Origin: Actinoalloteichus hoggarensis
GTDB lineage: Bacteria; Actinomycetota; Actinomycetes; Mycobacteriales; Pseudonocardiaceae
NCBI RefSeq assembly: GCF_002234535.1
Contig: NZ_CP022521.1
Coordinates: 682,001-746,000 of the forward strand
Length of the DNA stretch: 64,000 bases
Direction: 5' to 3'
This document shows, one piece after another, positions 17,379 to 25,615 of this stretch (the first letter of the stretch is position 1; every line of letters starts with the position of its first letter). The position numbers were made by a program, and so were the translations under genes. The notes below the pieces were generated by a model that ran no database searches, was not told the origin of the DNA, and worked only from the letters and a program-made list of their open reading frames with translations.

Positions 17379-18104
17379 CTCGAGCGCGGGCCGGCTCGGG
17401 TGCGGGCCGGCCTGTGTGCGGACTGACTTCGGCGTGGATCGGCTGGGGCACGGGCCGGCTCGGGCACGGACTGAACTTCGGCACAGACCGACTCAGGCGC
17501 GTGCGGCATGGACCGGCTCCGGGGCGAACCGGCTCGATCCGGACCGGCTCGGGTGCGGACTGGTTCGTGCCGACCTGCTCAAGCCGGGCGGACACGGCCG
17601 GGCCGACATGGCCGGGCGGACACGGCCGGGCCGGCTCCGACACGGCCGCCGTCTCCATACCGGCGGACTGGAACGACCTGCCGCCCGAGTCCCGGCGCGT
17701 CACGACACCGAGGTCGGCCCGTCTCGATCCGCGGAGCGGACGCGCGGGTTCTGATCCGCGCGCCGCGGCCGCCGGCCGCCACGGTCTTCACCACCCGACT
17801 CCCGCCCGGGCCCGACTCCCGACCGAATCCGACACCGCACGGTCGACGACCGACCGACGCCGGGCCGACGGTCGACGACCACCAGGCGCCGACCTGCTGG
17901 TCGAGCACCGACCCGCCGACGCCGTGTCGATCAACGACGGCCGACACCGGGCCAGGGGCCGACGACCAGCAGGCACCGCCTGGCGGGTCGATCACCGACG
18001 GGCACCGACGCCGTGTCGATCAACGACCGGCCGACGGGCCGGACCGAGGACCGACCGAAGCCCGACGGGCCGGGCCGACGACCGCGTCGTCGGGCTCGGG
18101 GCCG
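17379..18104. repeat. GC-rich imperfect-repeat intergenic island
   Basis: About 730 bases without a credible gene. Short degenerate units recur: CGGCTCGGG(T/C)(G/A)CGG near 17392, 17457 and 17546, GGACACGGCCGGGCCG near 17589 and 17618, and related CCGAC/GACCG units between 17800 and 18080. All frames read as Arg/Gly/Pro/Asp-rich shadows. It separates the response regulator from the convergent pmt gene and may simply be expanding low-complexity DNA. Confidence 0.55.
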
Positions 18105-19730
18105 TCAACGCCAGGACGGCAGCCACAGCTCGGCGTTCCATCGCCACGGGGTGATCGAGTCGCCGTTGAGGATCGGCCACAACCACAGGAAGTTCGCCAC
18201 CACGAGCCCCAGATACAGGCCGACCACCAGCAGACCGGTGCCGCGCCGCTCGGCGCCTGCCCTGGCGCGGCCGAGTATCTCGCCGAGCACCAGAGTCAGC
18301 CCCAGCACCAGGAACGGCGCCATCGGCGTCACGTAGAAGAAGTACATCTGGCGATCGAGGTTGAGGAACCAGGGAAGCCAGCCCGCCGCGTAGCCGACCA
18401 GGACGGCGGTGTACCGCCAGTCGAAGCGGCCCAGCGCCCGCCACAACGCCCAACCGAGGATGGGCAGCGCCAGCCAGTAGACGGCCGGGGTGCCGATGAG
18501 CATGACGGCGCCGACGCAGTCGGACTGGCCGCAGCCGGGGGCGCCCTCGCCGGACTCGTAGTAGTAGAGCATCGGCCGCAGGCCCATCGGCCAGGTCCAG
18601 GGCTTGGACTCCCAGGGATGCGGATCGGAGCTGTCGGTGACCAGCTCGTTGTGGAAGTCCAGGACGCTGGCGCTGTAGAACCACAGGGCTCGCAGTGCGT
18701 CGGGGACGAACCAGAAGGCGGACTCGGTGCCCACGTCTTGTCCGACGGCGTGGCGGTCCAGGCCGGTCTCGCTGGTGAACCAGGCCCACCAGGTGGCGAG
18801 ATAGGAGCCGATGGGCAGCGCGATGAACGTCCAGAGCGCGGCCGGGAGGTCCCGCACCGCCGTCGCCGTGAACGGCCGTGGGATGCCTGCCGCGCGGCGG
18901 GCCGCGTAGTCCCAGAGCACCGAGACGACGGCGAAGGCGACCAGGTAGTAGGCGCCCGACCATTTGACGCCGCAGGCGAGGCCGAGGAGCACCGCCGCGC
19001 CCACCCGCCACCAGCGGAAGCCGAGCCTCGGGCCGAAGCGGCTGTCCTCGACGCGGCCTTCGCGGACGACCCGCAGCAGTCGTTCCCGCATCTGATCCCG
19101 GTCGACCAGCAGCGCGCCGAAGGCGGCGAGCACGAGAACGGCCTGGAAGATGTCGAGCATCCCCATCCGGGACTGGACGTGCATGACGCCGTCGCAGATC
19201 AGCAGGATGCCCGCCACGGCGCCCAGCAGGGTCGAGCGGGTCAGCCTTCGGGCGATGCGCACGATCAGCAGGACGGCGATCGTCCCGGCGACGGCGGCGG
19301 CGAACCGCCAGCCCCAGCCGTTGTAGCCGAACAGCCATTCGCCGACGGCGATGAACTGCTTGCCCAGTGGTGGATGGACGATCAGCCGGTAGCCGGGGTT
19401 GTCCTCGTAGCCGCCGTTGCGCAGCATCTGCCAGGCATGGGGCACGTAGTGCTTCTCGTCGAAGACCGGGGTGCCGCGGTCGGTCGGGTGTCCGAGGTTC
19501 CAGAACCGGACGATCCCGCCGATCAGGGCCAGGGTGAGCGTGACGACCCAGCCGCGTAGTCGGTCCGTCGGCAGTGGGCTCATCAGCCGCCGCAGCGGAT
19601 CGGCCGATCGCCGCTCGTCAGCCCCCTCCTGCTCGCCCGGTCCTCCTTTCAGGGCATCCGTACTCCCGTCGTCGACACCGTCGGTCGCGACCGGGCGGTC
19701 GGTGTCGGTGTCCGGCATCGAGACGCTCAC
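18105..19730 (-). CDS. pmt: Polyprenol-phosphate-mannose protein mannosyltransferase (PMT family)
   Basis: 541 residues, GTG start. After about 55 polar residues there are around ten transmembrane helices. The first periplasmic loop holds the catalytic acidic motif FDEKHYVPHAW, with Asp-Glu near residue 90. The signatures HPPLGKQ, SRMGMLDIFQ and WESKPWTWPMGLRP belong to the bacterial PMT family. The enzyme transfers mannose from polyprenyl phosphate to Ser/Thr of exported proteins at the membrane. It is divergent from rsmI, as in mycobacteria (Rv1002c/Rv1003). A TACGAT -10 box 7 bases before the start implies a leaderless mRNA. Confidence 0.95.
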   Translation of the reverse strand: MSVSMPDTDTDRPVATDGVDDGSTDALKGGPGEQEGADERRSADPLRRLMSPLPTDRLRGWVVTLTLALIGGIVRFWNLGHPTDRGTPVFDEKHYVPHAWQMLRNGGYEDNPGYRLIVHPPLGKQFIAVGEWLFGYNGWGWRFAAAVAGTIAVLLIVRIARRLTRSTLLGAVAGILLICDGVMHVQSRMGMLDIFQAVLVLAAFGALLVDRDQMRERLLRVVREGRVEDSRFGPRLGFRWWRVGAAVLLGLACGVKWSGAYYLVAFAVVSVLWDYAARRAAGIPRPFTATAVRDLPAALWTFIALPIGSYLATWWAWFTSETGLDRHAVGQDVGTESAFWFVPDALRALWFYSASVLDFHNELVTDSSDPHPWESKPWTWPMGLRPMLYYYESGEGAPGCGQSDCVGAVMLIGTPAVYWLALPILGWALWRALGRFDWRYTAVLVGYAAGWLPWFLNLDRQMYFFYVTPMAPFLVLGLTLVLGEILGRARAGAERRGTGLLVVGLYLGLVVANFLWLWPILNGDSITPWRWNAELWLPSWR

Positions 19731-19737
19731 GGCGCTG

Positions 19738-19747
19738 ATCGTAGGCT
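19738..19747. promoter_or_regulatory. Overlapping divergent -10 elements of pmt and rsmI
   Basis: On the plus strand TAGGCT (19742-19747) ends 7 bases before the rsmI ATG at 19755. On the minus strand TACGAT (19743-19738) ends 7 bases before the pmt GTG at 19730. The two hexamers share bases 19742-19743, so RNA polymerase cannot occupy both promoters at once. The whole gap between the start codons is only 24 bases. Confidence 0.6.
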
Positions 19748-19754
19748 TGTCGGA

Positions 19755-20609
19755 ATGGGTGAGACATCTGGATCGGGCCGGCTGATGCTCGCCGCCACCC
19801 CCCTGGGGAACCTCGACGACGCCTCACCTCGGCTGCGGACCGCGTTGGCCGAGGCGGAGGTGGTGGCCGCCGAGGACACACGCAGACTGCGGCAGCTCGC
19901 CGCCTCGCTCGGCGTCACGGTCGGCGGACGAGTGGTGAGCTGTTACGACGCGGTGGAGGCCTCGCGGGTGCCCGCGCTGCTCACGGCGATCCGGGAGGGC
20001 CAGACGGTGCTGCTGGTGACCGACGCCGGGATGCCCAGCGTGTCGGACCCCGGCTTCCGGCTGGTCGCGGCGTGCGTGGCCGCCGATCTGCCGGTCACCT
20101 GCCTGCCGGGGCCCTCGGCGGTCATCACCGCGCTGGCGGTCTCCGGTCTGCCGTCGGACCGGTTCACGTTCGAGGGCTTCCCGCCGCGGAAGCCCGGTGA
20201 GCGGCGCCGGTGGTTCGGCGAGCTGGCCGCCGAGCGGCGGACCGTGGTGTTCTTCGAGGCGCCGCATCGCCTGGCGGCCACGCTCGCCGCCGCCGCCGAG
20301 GTGCTGGGCGGCGACCGGCAGGCCGCGGTGTGCCGGGAGCTGACCAAGACCTATGAGGAGGTCCGGCGCGGCGGCCTCGCCGAGTTGAGCGCCTGGGCCG
20401 CCGACGGGGTGCGGGGCGAGATCACCGTCGTGCTGGCGGGGGCCGAGGCGGTCGCGGCGGACCCGGCGGCCCTGGTCGCCGAGGTGGAGAGCCGGGTGGC
20501 CGAGGGGGAACGGCTCAAGGACGCCGTCTCGGTGGTGGCGGCGGCCGGGGGCGTCGGGCGCAAGGAGCTGTACGACACGGTGTTGCGGAGCCGGTCGACC
20601 GGGGGCTGA
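19755..20609 (+). CDS. rsmI: 16S rRNA (cytidine(1402)-2'-O)-methyltransferase
   Basis: 284 residues. SAM-dependent tetrapyrrole-methylase-fold enzyme that 2'-O-methylates C1402 of 16S rRNA in the 30S decoding centre. The family motifs are clear: LAATPLGNLDDAS at the start, EDTRRLRQL near 40, TDAGMPSVSDPG near 90, CLPGPSAVITALAVSGLP near 116 and EAPHRLAATL near 170. It is divergent from pmt and probably leaderless. A 236-base region without a gene (20610-20845) follows. Confidence 0.96.
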   Translation: MGETSGSGRLMLAATPLGNLDDASPRLRTALAEAEVVAAEDTRRLRQLAASLGVTVGGRVVSCYDAVEASRVPALLTAIREGQTVLLVTDAGMPSVSDPGFRLVAACVAADLPVTCLPGPSAVITALAVSGLPSDRFTFEGFPPRKPGERRRWFGELAAERRTVVFFEAPHRLAATLAAAAEVLGGDRQAAVCRELTKTYEEVRRGGLAELSAWAADGVRGEITVVLAGAEAVAADPAALVAEVESRVAEGERLKDAVSVVAAAGGVGRKELYDTVLRSRSTGG

Positions 20610-20845
20610 TCGCGGGAGCTGCTGCCGTTCGACGAGGCGGAGCGGCCCGGACGACGACAGCCGGGTGGGCTCGCTGATCGGGCCGGAGAGACATGCCCGG
20701 TGAGCGTCGTGGCCGCTCGCCTCTGGGCCCGGGCGCGCGATCGTGGTGGTACGAACGGTCGCGGCGCCTTCCCGTTCAGCTCGGCGGTGCGTCGCCCGGC
20801 TCGGCCGGTGCCCGTCCCGTGCCCGGGTCCGCGGCCGTCGGCCGC

Positions 20846-22153
20846 TCAGCGCCCCAGCAGGGCCAGCAGCGGTGCGGCCTTGGTCAGGCATTCGGCCCAC
20901 TCGGCGTCCGGGTCGGAGTCGGCGGTGATGCCGCCGCCGACGCCGAGGACGAGTTCCCCGCCGCGCTGCTCGAAGGTGCGGATGGCGACGTTCAGCTCCA
21001 GGCCCGCGATCGGCGAGATCATGCCGACCGCCCCGCAGTGCAGGCCGCGCGGCTCGGCCTCCAACTCGTCGATGATCTCCAGGGCGCGGATCTTCGGCGT
21101 GCCCGTCACCGAACCCGGCGGGAAGGTCGCGGCCAGCAGCTCGGCATGGCTCGTGCCCGGCCGCAGCGTCGCGGAGACGGTGGAGACCAGATGCCACACC
21201 CCCGGGTGCGGTTGGACGGCGAGCAGTTCCGGCACTCGAACACCGCCCGGGTGCGCGACGCGACCGAGGTCGTTGCGGACCAGGTCGACGATCATCACGT
21301 TCTCGGCGACGTCCTTGGTCGACGCCCGGAGCCGCGCCGCGTTGCCGTCGTCGTCGGGGCCGCGTCGGGGCAGGGTGCCCTTGATCGGGGCGGATCGGAC
21401 GAGGTCGCCGTGTCTGGCGAGGAACAGCTCCGGGGAGAAGGAGATCACCGACCCGGTGGCGTCGTCGGGTAGGAAGGCGGCCCTGGCGGGGTGCAGGGTG
21501 GCGCTGCCCTGGGCGAACAGGTCGATCGGGTCACCGAGGAAGTCGACGGCGAACCGGCTGCAGATGTTGGCCTGGAAGATCTCCCCCGCCGCGATGGCCT
21601 CGATGCACGCGGCCACGGCCTTGCGATGCCTGCCTGCGTCCGGCGTCCGGAGCTCGCCCACCCGGTGACGGGCCTGTGGCGGATCGTCGGACCGTAGTAA
21701 GGCCTCGAACTCCTGTGCCGCCGCCCGCGCCGCGGCCTCGGCGATCCCGGTGGGCGCGTCCCCGAGCAGGGCCTCGTACCACCAGCCTTCGTGGCCGTCG
21801 TGCCGCAGCGCCTCGGACGTCCGACCCCAGGAGGCGCGCGGCGGCAGGCCCGGCCGGGCCGGGTGGTCGATCCGGCCGACGAAGCCGCCGCCGACGAAGC
21901 CGCCGATCGCGCCGTCGCCCGCGGGCTCGAGCCCGTCGGGAGCGGGCAAGGCGGGCACCAGCGTGTCCGGTGCGTCGGAGCCGAGCGGGACGGGCCGCAC
22001 GGAGGGCACCAGCACCGCCGCCGAGCCGAACCAGTCGCCGATCAGGGCGGCGGGGTCGGGCAGCCCGCGTGTCCTGGCCCGCGCGGCCAGCCGTCGCAAC
22101 ATCCGTTCGGGTGACACCTCGGCGGCACCCAGTCGGGTGCGGTGCGTCCGCAT
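20846..22153 (-). CDS. pabB: Aminodeoxychorismate synthase component I / chorismate-binding enzyme
   Basis: About 435 residues from ATG 22153; a TTG at 22165 is possible. The C-terminal chorismate-binding domain carries IAAGEIFQANICSRF, PIKGTLPR (the PabB-type lysine motif), DLVRNDLGRVA, TFPPGSVTGTPK and GLHCGAVGMISP. It converts chorismate and ammonia to 4-amino-4-deoxychorismate for folate. No glutamine amidotransferase (PabA) gene is adjacent, so ammonia supply comes from a subunit encoded elsewhere. The position between rsmI and metG matches Rv1005c. Confidence 0.94.
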   Translation of the reverse strand: MRTHRTRLGAAEVSPERMLRRLAARARTRGLPDPAALIGDWFGSAAVLVPSVRPVPLGSDAPDTLVPALPAPDGLEPAGDGAIGGFVGGGFVGRIDHPARPGLPPRASWGRTSEALRHDGHEGWWYEALLGDAPTGIAEAAARAAAQEFEALLRSDDPPQARHRVGELRTPDAGRHRKAVAACIEAIAAGEIFQANICSRFAVDFLGDPIDLFAQGSATLHPARAAFLPDDATGSVISFSPELFLARHGDLVRSAPIKGTLPRRGPDDDGNAARLRASTKDVAENVMIVDLVRNDLGRVAHPGGVRVPELLAVQPHPGVWHLVSTVSATLRPGTSHAELLAATFPPGSVTGTPKIRALEIIDELEAEPRGLHCGAVGMISPIAGLELNVAIRTFEQRGGELVLGVGGGITADSDPDAEWAECLTKAAPLLALLGR

Positions 22154-22337
22154 GGGCCGATCCAACCTGATGCGCGGTGGATCACCCTCGGGCCCCGATC
22201 GGAGGACGTCCGAGCCGCCACGCCGTCGACGTCGTCGCCCGATCCAGGCCGACCCGGCCCCGACGCCGCCGGACCGCGCCTCCCGAACCGGCCGTGCGCC
22301 CGCAGGCCTCGGACTCGTCGGGTCACGGCGACGTGTC

Positions 22338-22556
22338 TCAACTCGCGCGGCGGCGACTCGCCTGCCGCGCGGGATCGTCGACCCCGCGCAACAGCCCTTG
22401 ACTCCTCAGCTGCTTGAGCGCGTGACAGGGCGAGCCGGGATTGACGTTGCCCCACTGGTCGGGGTTCCAGCCCAGCAGCTGCCTGCGAACCTGGTAGCCG
22501 TTGGTGCGGCCGAACGACCGCACCAGTCCGAGCATCGACGACCGGGTGGCGGACAC
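22338..22556 (-). pseudogene. Truncated PadR-family regulator
   Basis: A 72-residue frame starting at GTG 22556. It opens SATRSSMLGLVRSFGRTNGYQ and continues RRQLLGWNPDQWGNVNPGS, then HALKQLRSQGLLRG, which is the winged-helix start of PadR regulators (normally 170-200 residues). The family serine-tyrosine pair before HALKQ is changed to Ser-Pro-Cys. The homology ends around residue 55, after which the frame runs into unrelated Arg-rich sequence. Probably a decayed regulator between pabB and metG. Confidence 0.55.
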
Positions 22557-22646
22557 GGCGTCATCATGCCGGTCTCGGTGGGAAGCCCGCGGGCAGGCGC
22601 GCAACCCGATGGCGGCGCGATCGGGACTGTTCGTAGTCTTTGACGC

Positions 22647-24440
22647 ATGAGTGCCCCCGTGTTGACCGCGGTGGCGTGGCCGTATGCCAACGGTCCCCGC
22701 CACATCGGTCACGTCTCCGGTATCGGTGTCCCCTCCGACGTCTTCTCGCGTTACCAGCGAATGGCGGGCAACCGGGTGCTGATGGTCTCCGGGACCGACG
22801 AACACGGCACGCCGATCCTGGTGCAGGCCGACAAGGAGGGCCTCACCCCGCAGCAGACCGCCGACAAGTACCACCGGGTCATCAGCGAGGACCTGCGGGA
22901 CCTGGGCGTCACCTACGACATGTACACCCGGACGACGACCCGCAACCACTACCACGTGGTGCAGGAGTTCTTCCTCTCGATGTACCGCAACGGCTACATC
23001 CTGCCGAGGACGACCACCGGCGCGGTGAGCCCGTCGACCGGCCGCACCCTGCCGGACCGCTACGTCGAGGGCACCTGCCCCCTCTGCGGCTACGACGGGG
23101 CCCGCGGCGATCAGTGTGACAACTGCGGCAACCAGCTCGACGCCGCCGACCTGATCAGGCCGGTCTCCCGGATCAACGGCGAGACCCCGAAGTTCGTCGA
23201 GACCGAGCACCTCTTCCTCGACCTGCCCGCGTTCGGTCACACGCTGGGCGACTGGCTGGCCACCAAGACCGACTGGCGTCCCAACGTTCTCAACTTCACC
23301 CGCAACCTGGTGGACGACATGCGTCCCCGGCCGATCAGCCGCGATCTGGACTGGGGCGTGCCGATCCCGCTCGACGGGTGGCGTGACCAGCCGCTCAAGC
23401 GGTTCTACGTGTGGTTCGACGCCGTGATCGGCTACTTCTCCTCCAGCGTCGAATGGGCCCGCCGGTCCGGCGACGAGGACGCCTGGAAGCAGTGGTGGCA
23501 GGACCCCGCCGCGCAGATCGTGCACTTCATGGGCAAGGACAACATCACCTTCCACGCCCAGATCTGGCCCGCGCTGCTGCTCGGCCAGAACGGGGCGGGC
23601 GACAAGGGCGGCGAGCCCGGCGCCTACGGCGCGCTGAACCTGCCGACCGAGATCGCCTCCAGCGAGTTCCTCACCATGAGCGGATCGAAGTTCTCCAGCT
23701 CGCGCGGCACGGTCATCTACCTCCGAGACTTCGTGCGCGACTTCGGGCCCGACGCGCTGCGGTACTTCATCGCCGCGGCGGGGCCGGAGACGCAGGACGT
23801 CGACTTCACCTGGGAGGAGTTCGTCCGGCGCACCAACTTCGAGCTGGCCAACGAGTGGGGCAACCTGGTCAATCGGGCCGTGTCGATGGCGGCGAAGAAC
23901 GTGGGCGCCGTCCCCGAGCCCCGAGACATGCAGCAGGCCGACGAGGAGTTGAAGGCGCAGGCACGGGCGGCGTTCGACGTCGTCGGCGGCCACCTGAGCC
24001 GGTCGCGCTTCCGCGCGGGCGCCGCCGAGGCGATGCGGGTGGTCGGCGCGGCCAACAAGTACATCTCCGACCAGGAGCCGTGGAAGCGCAAGGACGACCC
24101 GGAGCGGCGGGACACGATCCTGCACACCGCGCTCCAAGTCGTGCAGGACGCGAACACCCTGCTGACCCCGTTCCTGCCGCACTCCTCGCAGAAGGTGCAC
24201 GAGCTGCTCGGCGGCACCGGCGTCTGGGCCGCGCAGCCGGAGCTGCGGGAGGTCACGGACCTGGACGACCCGACGCGGGAGTACCCGATCCTCACCGGAG
24301 ACTACGGTCGGGAGGCGGCCCGGTGGGAGTCGACGCCCATCGAGGTCGGCCGCCCGTTGGCCAAGCCGACGCCGCTGTTCGCGAAGCTCGATCCGGAGCT
24401 GGGCGAGACGGGGCCGGAGTGGGCGCCGATCCAGCGATGA
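22647..24440 (+). CDS. metG: Methionyl-tRNA synthetase
   Basis: 597 residues. Class I synthetase with the HIGH-like motif PRHIGHVSG at 17-25. A zinc knuckle is present (CPLCGYDG...DQCDNCG near 147-163), and the KMSKS-equivalent is [10 protein letters not shown] near 350. The anticodon-binding helical domain follows ([13 protein letters not shown]). It charges tRNA-Met in the cytoplasm. A TAGTCT box at 22634-22639 lies 7 bases before the ATG, so the mRNA is probably leaderless. It is followed by tatD through a 19-codon linking ORF. Confidence 0.97.
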   Translation: MSAPVLTAVAWPYANGPRHIGHVSGIGVPSDVFSRYQRMAGNRVLMVSGTDEHGTPILVQADKEGLTPQQTADKYHRVISEDLRDLGVTYDMYTRTTTRNHYHVVQEFFLSMYRNGYILPRTTTGAVSPSTGRTLPDRYVEGTCPLCGYDGARGDQCDNCGNQLDAADLIRPVSRINGETPKFVETEHLFLDLPAFGHTLGDWLATKTDWRPNVLNFTRNLVDDMRPRPISRDLDWGVPIPLDGWRDQPLKRFYVWFDAVIGYFSSSVEWARRSGDEDAWKQWWQDPAAQIVHFMGKDNITFHAQIWPALLLGQNGAGDKGGEPGAYGALNLPTEIASSEFLTMSGSKFSSSRGTVIYLRDFVRDFGPDALRYFIAAAGPETQDVDFTWEEFVRRTNFELANEWGNLVNRAVSMAAKNVGAVPEPRDMQQADEELKAQARAAFDVVGGHLSRSRFRAGAAEAMRVVGAANKYISDQEPWKRKDDPERRDTILHTALQVVQDANTLLTPFLPHSSQKVHELLGGTGVWAAQPELREVTDLDDPTREYPILTGDYGREAARWESTPIEVGRPLAKPTPLFAKLDPELGETGPEWAPIQR

Positions 24441-24496
24441 GCCGCCGCGACGACGACCCGCTCGTCCCCTCCCTGCTCATGGGGGCGACTCGATGA
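24437..24496 (+). CDS. 19-codon ORF linking metG and tatD
   Basis: ATG 24437 overlaps the metG stop (ATGA). The frame reads [19 protein letters not shown] and its TGA at 24494-24496 overlaps the tatD ATG at 24493 (again ATGA). The 52-base gap between metG and tatD is therefore bridged without a break in translation. The peptide resembles nothing known. It could act as a coupling device that passes ribosomes from metG to tatD. Confidence 0.4.
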   Translation: MSRRDDDPLVPSLLMGATR

Positions 24497-25353
24497 GCAG
24501 GAAGCGGGACACCACGCCGCCGTCGGTGCCGGAGCCGCTTCCGGTGCCGACGGTGGACGCGCACACCCACCTGGACGCCTGCGGCGCCCGCACGCGGGAG
24601 GACGTCGCCGCCATCCTCGACCGCGCCGAGGCGGTCGGCATCGGCCGGGTGATCACCGTCGCCGACGACCTCGAGTCGGCACGCTGGGTCGTGGCGGCGT
24701 CCGAGTGGGACGAGCGGGTGTTCGGCGCCGTCGCCCTGCACCCGACCAGGACGGCCGACTTCACCGACGATCAGCGGCAGGAGTTGGCGACGCTGGCGAA
24801 GGCGCCCAGGGTGGTGGCGGTGGGGGAGACGGGCCTGGACTACTACTGGGACCACGCGCCGCCCGCCGCGCAGCACGAGGCGTTCCGCTGGCACATCGCG
24901 CTGGCCAAGGACGTCGGCAAGGCGTTGATGATCCACGATCGGGACGCGCACGAGGACATCCTGCGGATTCTGGCGGAGGAAGGCGCCCCGGAGACGGTCG
25001 TCTTCCATTGTTTCTCCGGCGACGCCGACTTCGCCCGGCGCTGCGCCGAGGCCGGATACCTTCTTTCCTTCGCGGGCACGGTGACGTTTCGCAATGCCGC
25101 CTACCTGCGGGAAGCCGCGGCCGCCGTTCCGGTGGAACAGTTGTTGGTGGAGACTGACGCGCCATTCTTGACGCCGCATCCGTTCCGGGGCAGGCCCAAC
25201 GAGCCGTATTGCGCCGCGTACACGGTGCGTGAGCTGGCCAGGGTGCGCGGACTCGACGAGGGCGAGCTGGCCGGGATGCTCACGGCGAACGCCGAACGCG
25301 CGTTCCGCCTGCGATCGGTGAACTCGACATCACCGGTGGTCACCGACGAGTGA
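24493..25353 (+). CDS. tatD: TatD-family metal-dependent hydrolase/DNase
   Basis: 286 residues. TIM-barrel amidohydrolase with the first metal motif DAHTHLDAC near 23-31, ALHPTRT near 83, VGETGLDYYWD near 103 and FHCFSGDADFARRC near 172. The final metal Asp is in VETDAPFLTP near 218. TatD proteins are 3'-5' exonucleases or DNases linked to DNA repair; the bacterial role is not fully settled. It lies between metG and rpfB as in Rv1007c-Rv1009 and is coupled to metG by the short ORF at 24437. Confidence 0.94.
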   Translation: MSRKRDTTPPSVPEPLPVPTVDAHTHLDACGARTREDVAAILDRAEAVGIGRVITVADDLESARWVVAASEWDERVFGAVALHPTRTADFTDDQRQELATLAKAPRVVAVGETGLDYYWDHAPPAAQHEAFRWHIALAKDVGKALMIHDRDAHEDILRILAEEGAPETVVFHCFSGDADFARRCAEAGYLLSFAGTVTFRNAAYLREAAAAVPVEQLLVETDAPFLTPHPFRGRPNEPYCAAYTVRELARVRGLDEGELAGMLTANAERAFRLRSVNSTSPVVTDE

Positions 25354-25392
25354 GTCGAGCTGTGATCGGCGACACAGCCCCCGGTCGGGGTC

Positions 25393-25422
25393 TTGGCGTG
25401 GACCGGGAAATGCCGTTATGGT
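25393..25422 (+). promoter_or_regulatory. Predicted rpfB promoter
   Basis: TTGGCG (25393-25398) and TATGGT (25417-25422) are spaced by 18 bases, a good match to a housekeeping sigma promoter. Transcription would begin near 25429, about 187 bases before the rpfB start, leaving a long leader. Confidence 0.5.
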
Positions 25423-25428
25423 GCCGTG

Positions 25429-25615
25429 ATCGCAAACAGCCGGGATGGGGAATTCTGGTGGACCCGCACACAGTGCGTGTGAAGCAGGGTCGTGCACTCC
25501 TGCGGTGAACATCCCCGTGACTGACTGATTCGACGCAGGCGCGCATTCGGCGCGAATCGGTCGCGCTCACGGTGAAAGGTTTCCCCTGCCCGGACCGACG
25601 ACGGCTGGACTACAG
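25429..25615 (+). ncRNA. Long structured 5' leader of rpfB, possible riboregulator
   Basis: About 190 bases of leader between the predicted start site and the GTG of rpfB. It contains small hairpins, for example CACAC/GTGTG around 25471-25486, and a CCTGCG...CGCAGG pairing between about 25500 and 25545. From the literature, the M. tuberculosis rpfB leader acts as a transcriptional riboswitch. I could not match the sequence here to the c-di-AMP (ydaO) consensus or to another known class, so a regulatory role is only suggested by length and gene identity. Confidence 0.3.

Noticed and set aside
17508-19559. 683-codon plus-strand frame antisense to pmt
   Set aside because: Composition and lack of any motif show it to be the complement of a conserved membrane enzyme gene.
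22557-24200. Long minus-strand frame antisense to metG
   Set aside because: Val/His/Arg-rich shadow of a high-GC gene on the other strand. Only its downstream end, 22338-22556, has family similarity, and it is reported separately.
25429-25615. ydaO (c-di-AMP) riboswitch in front of rpfB
   Set aside because: Expected from other actinobacteria, but the conserved ydaO blocks could not be found, so only an unclassified leader is reported.
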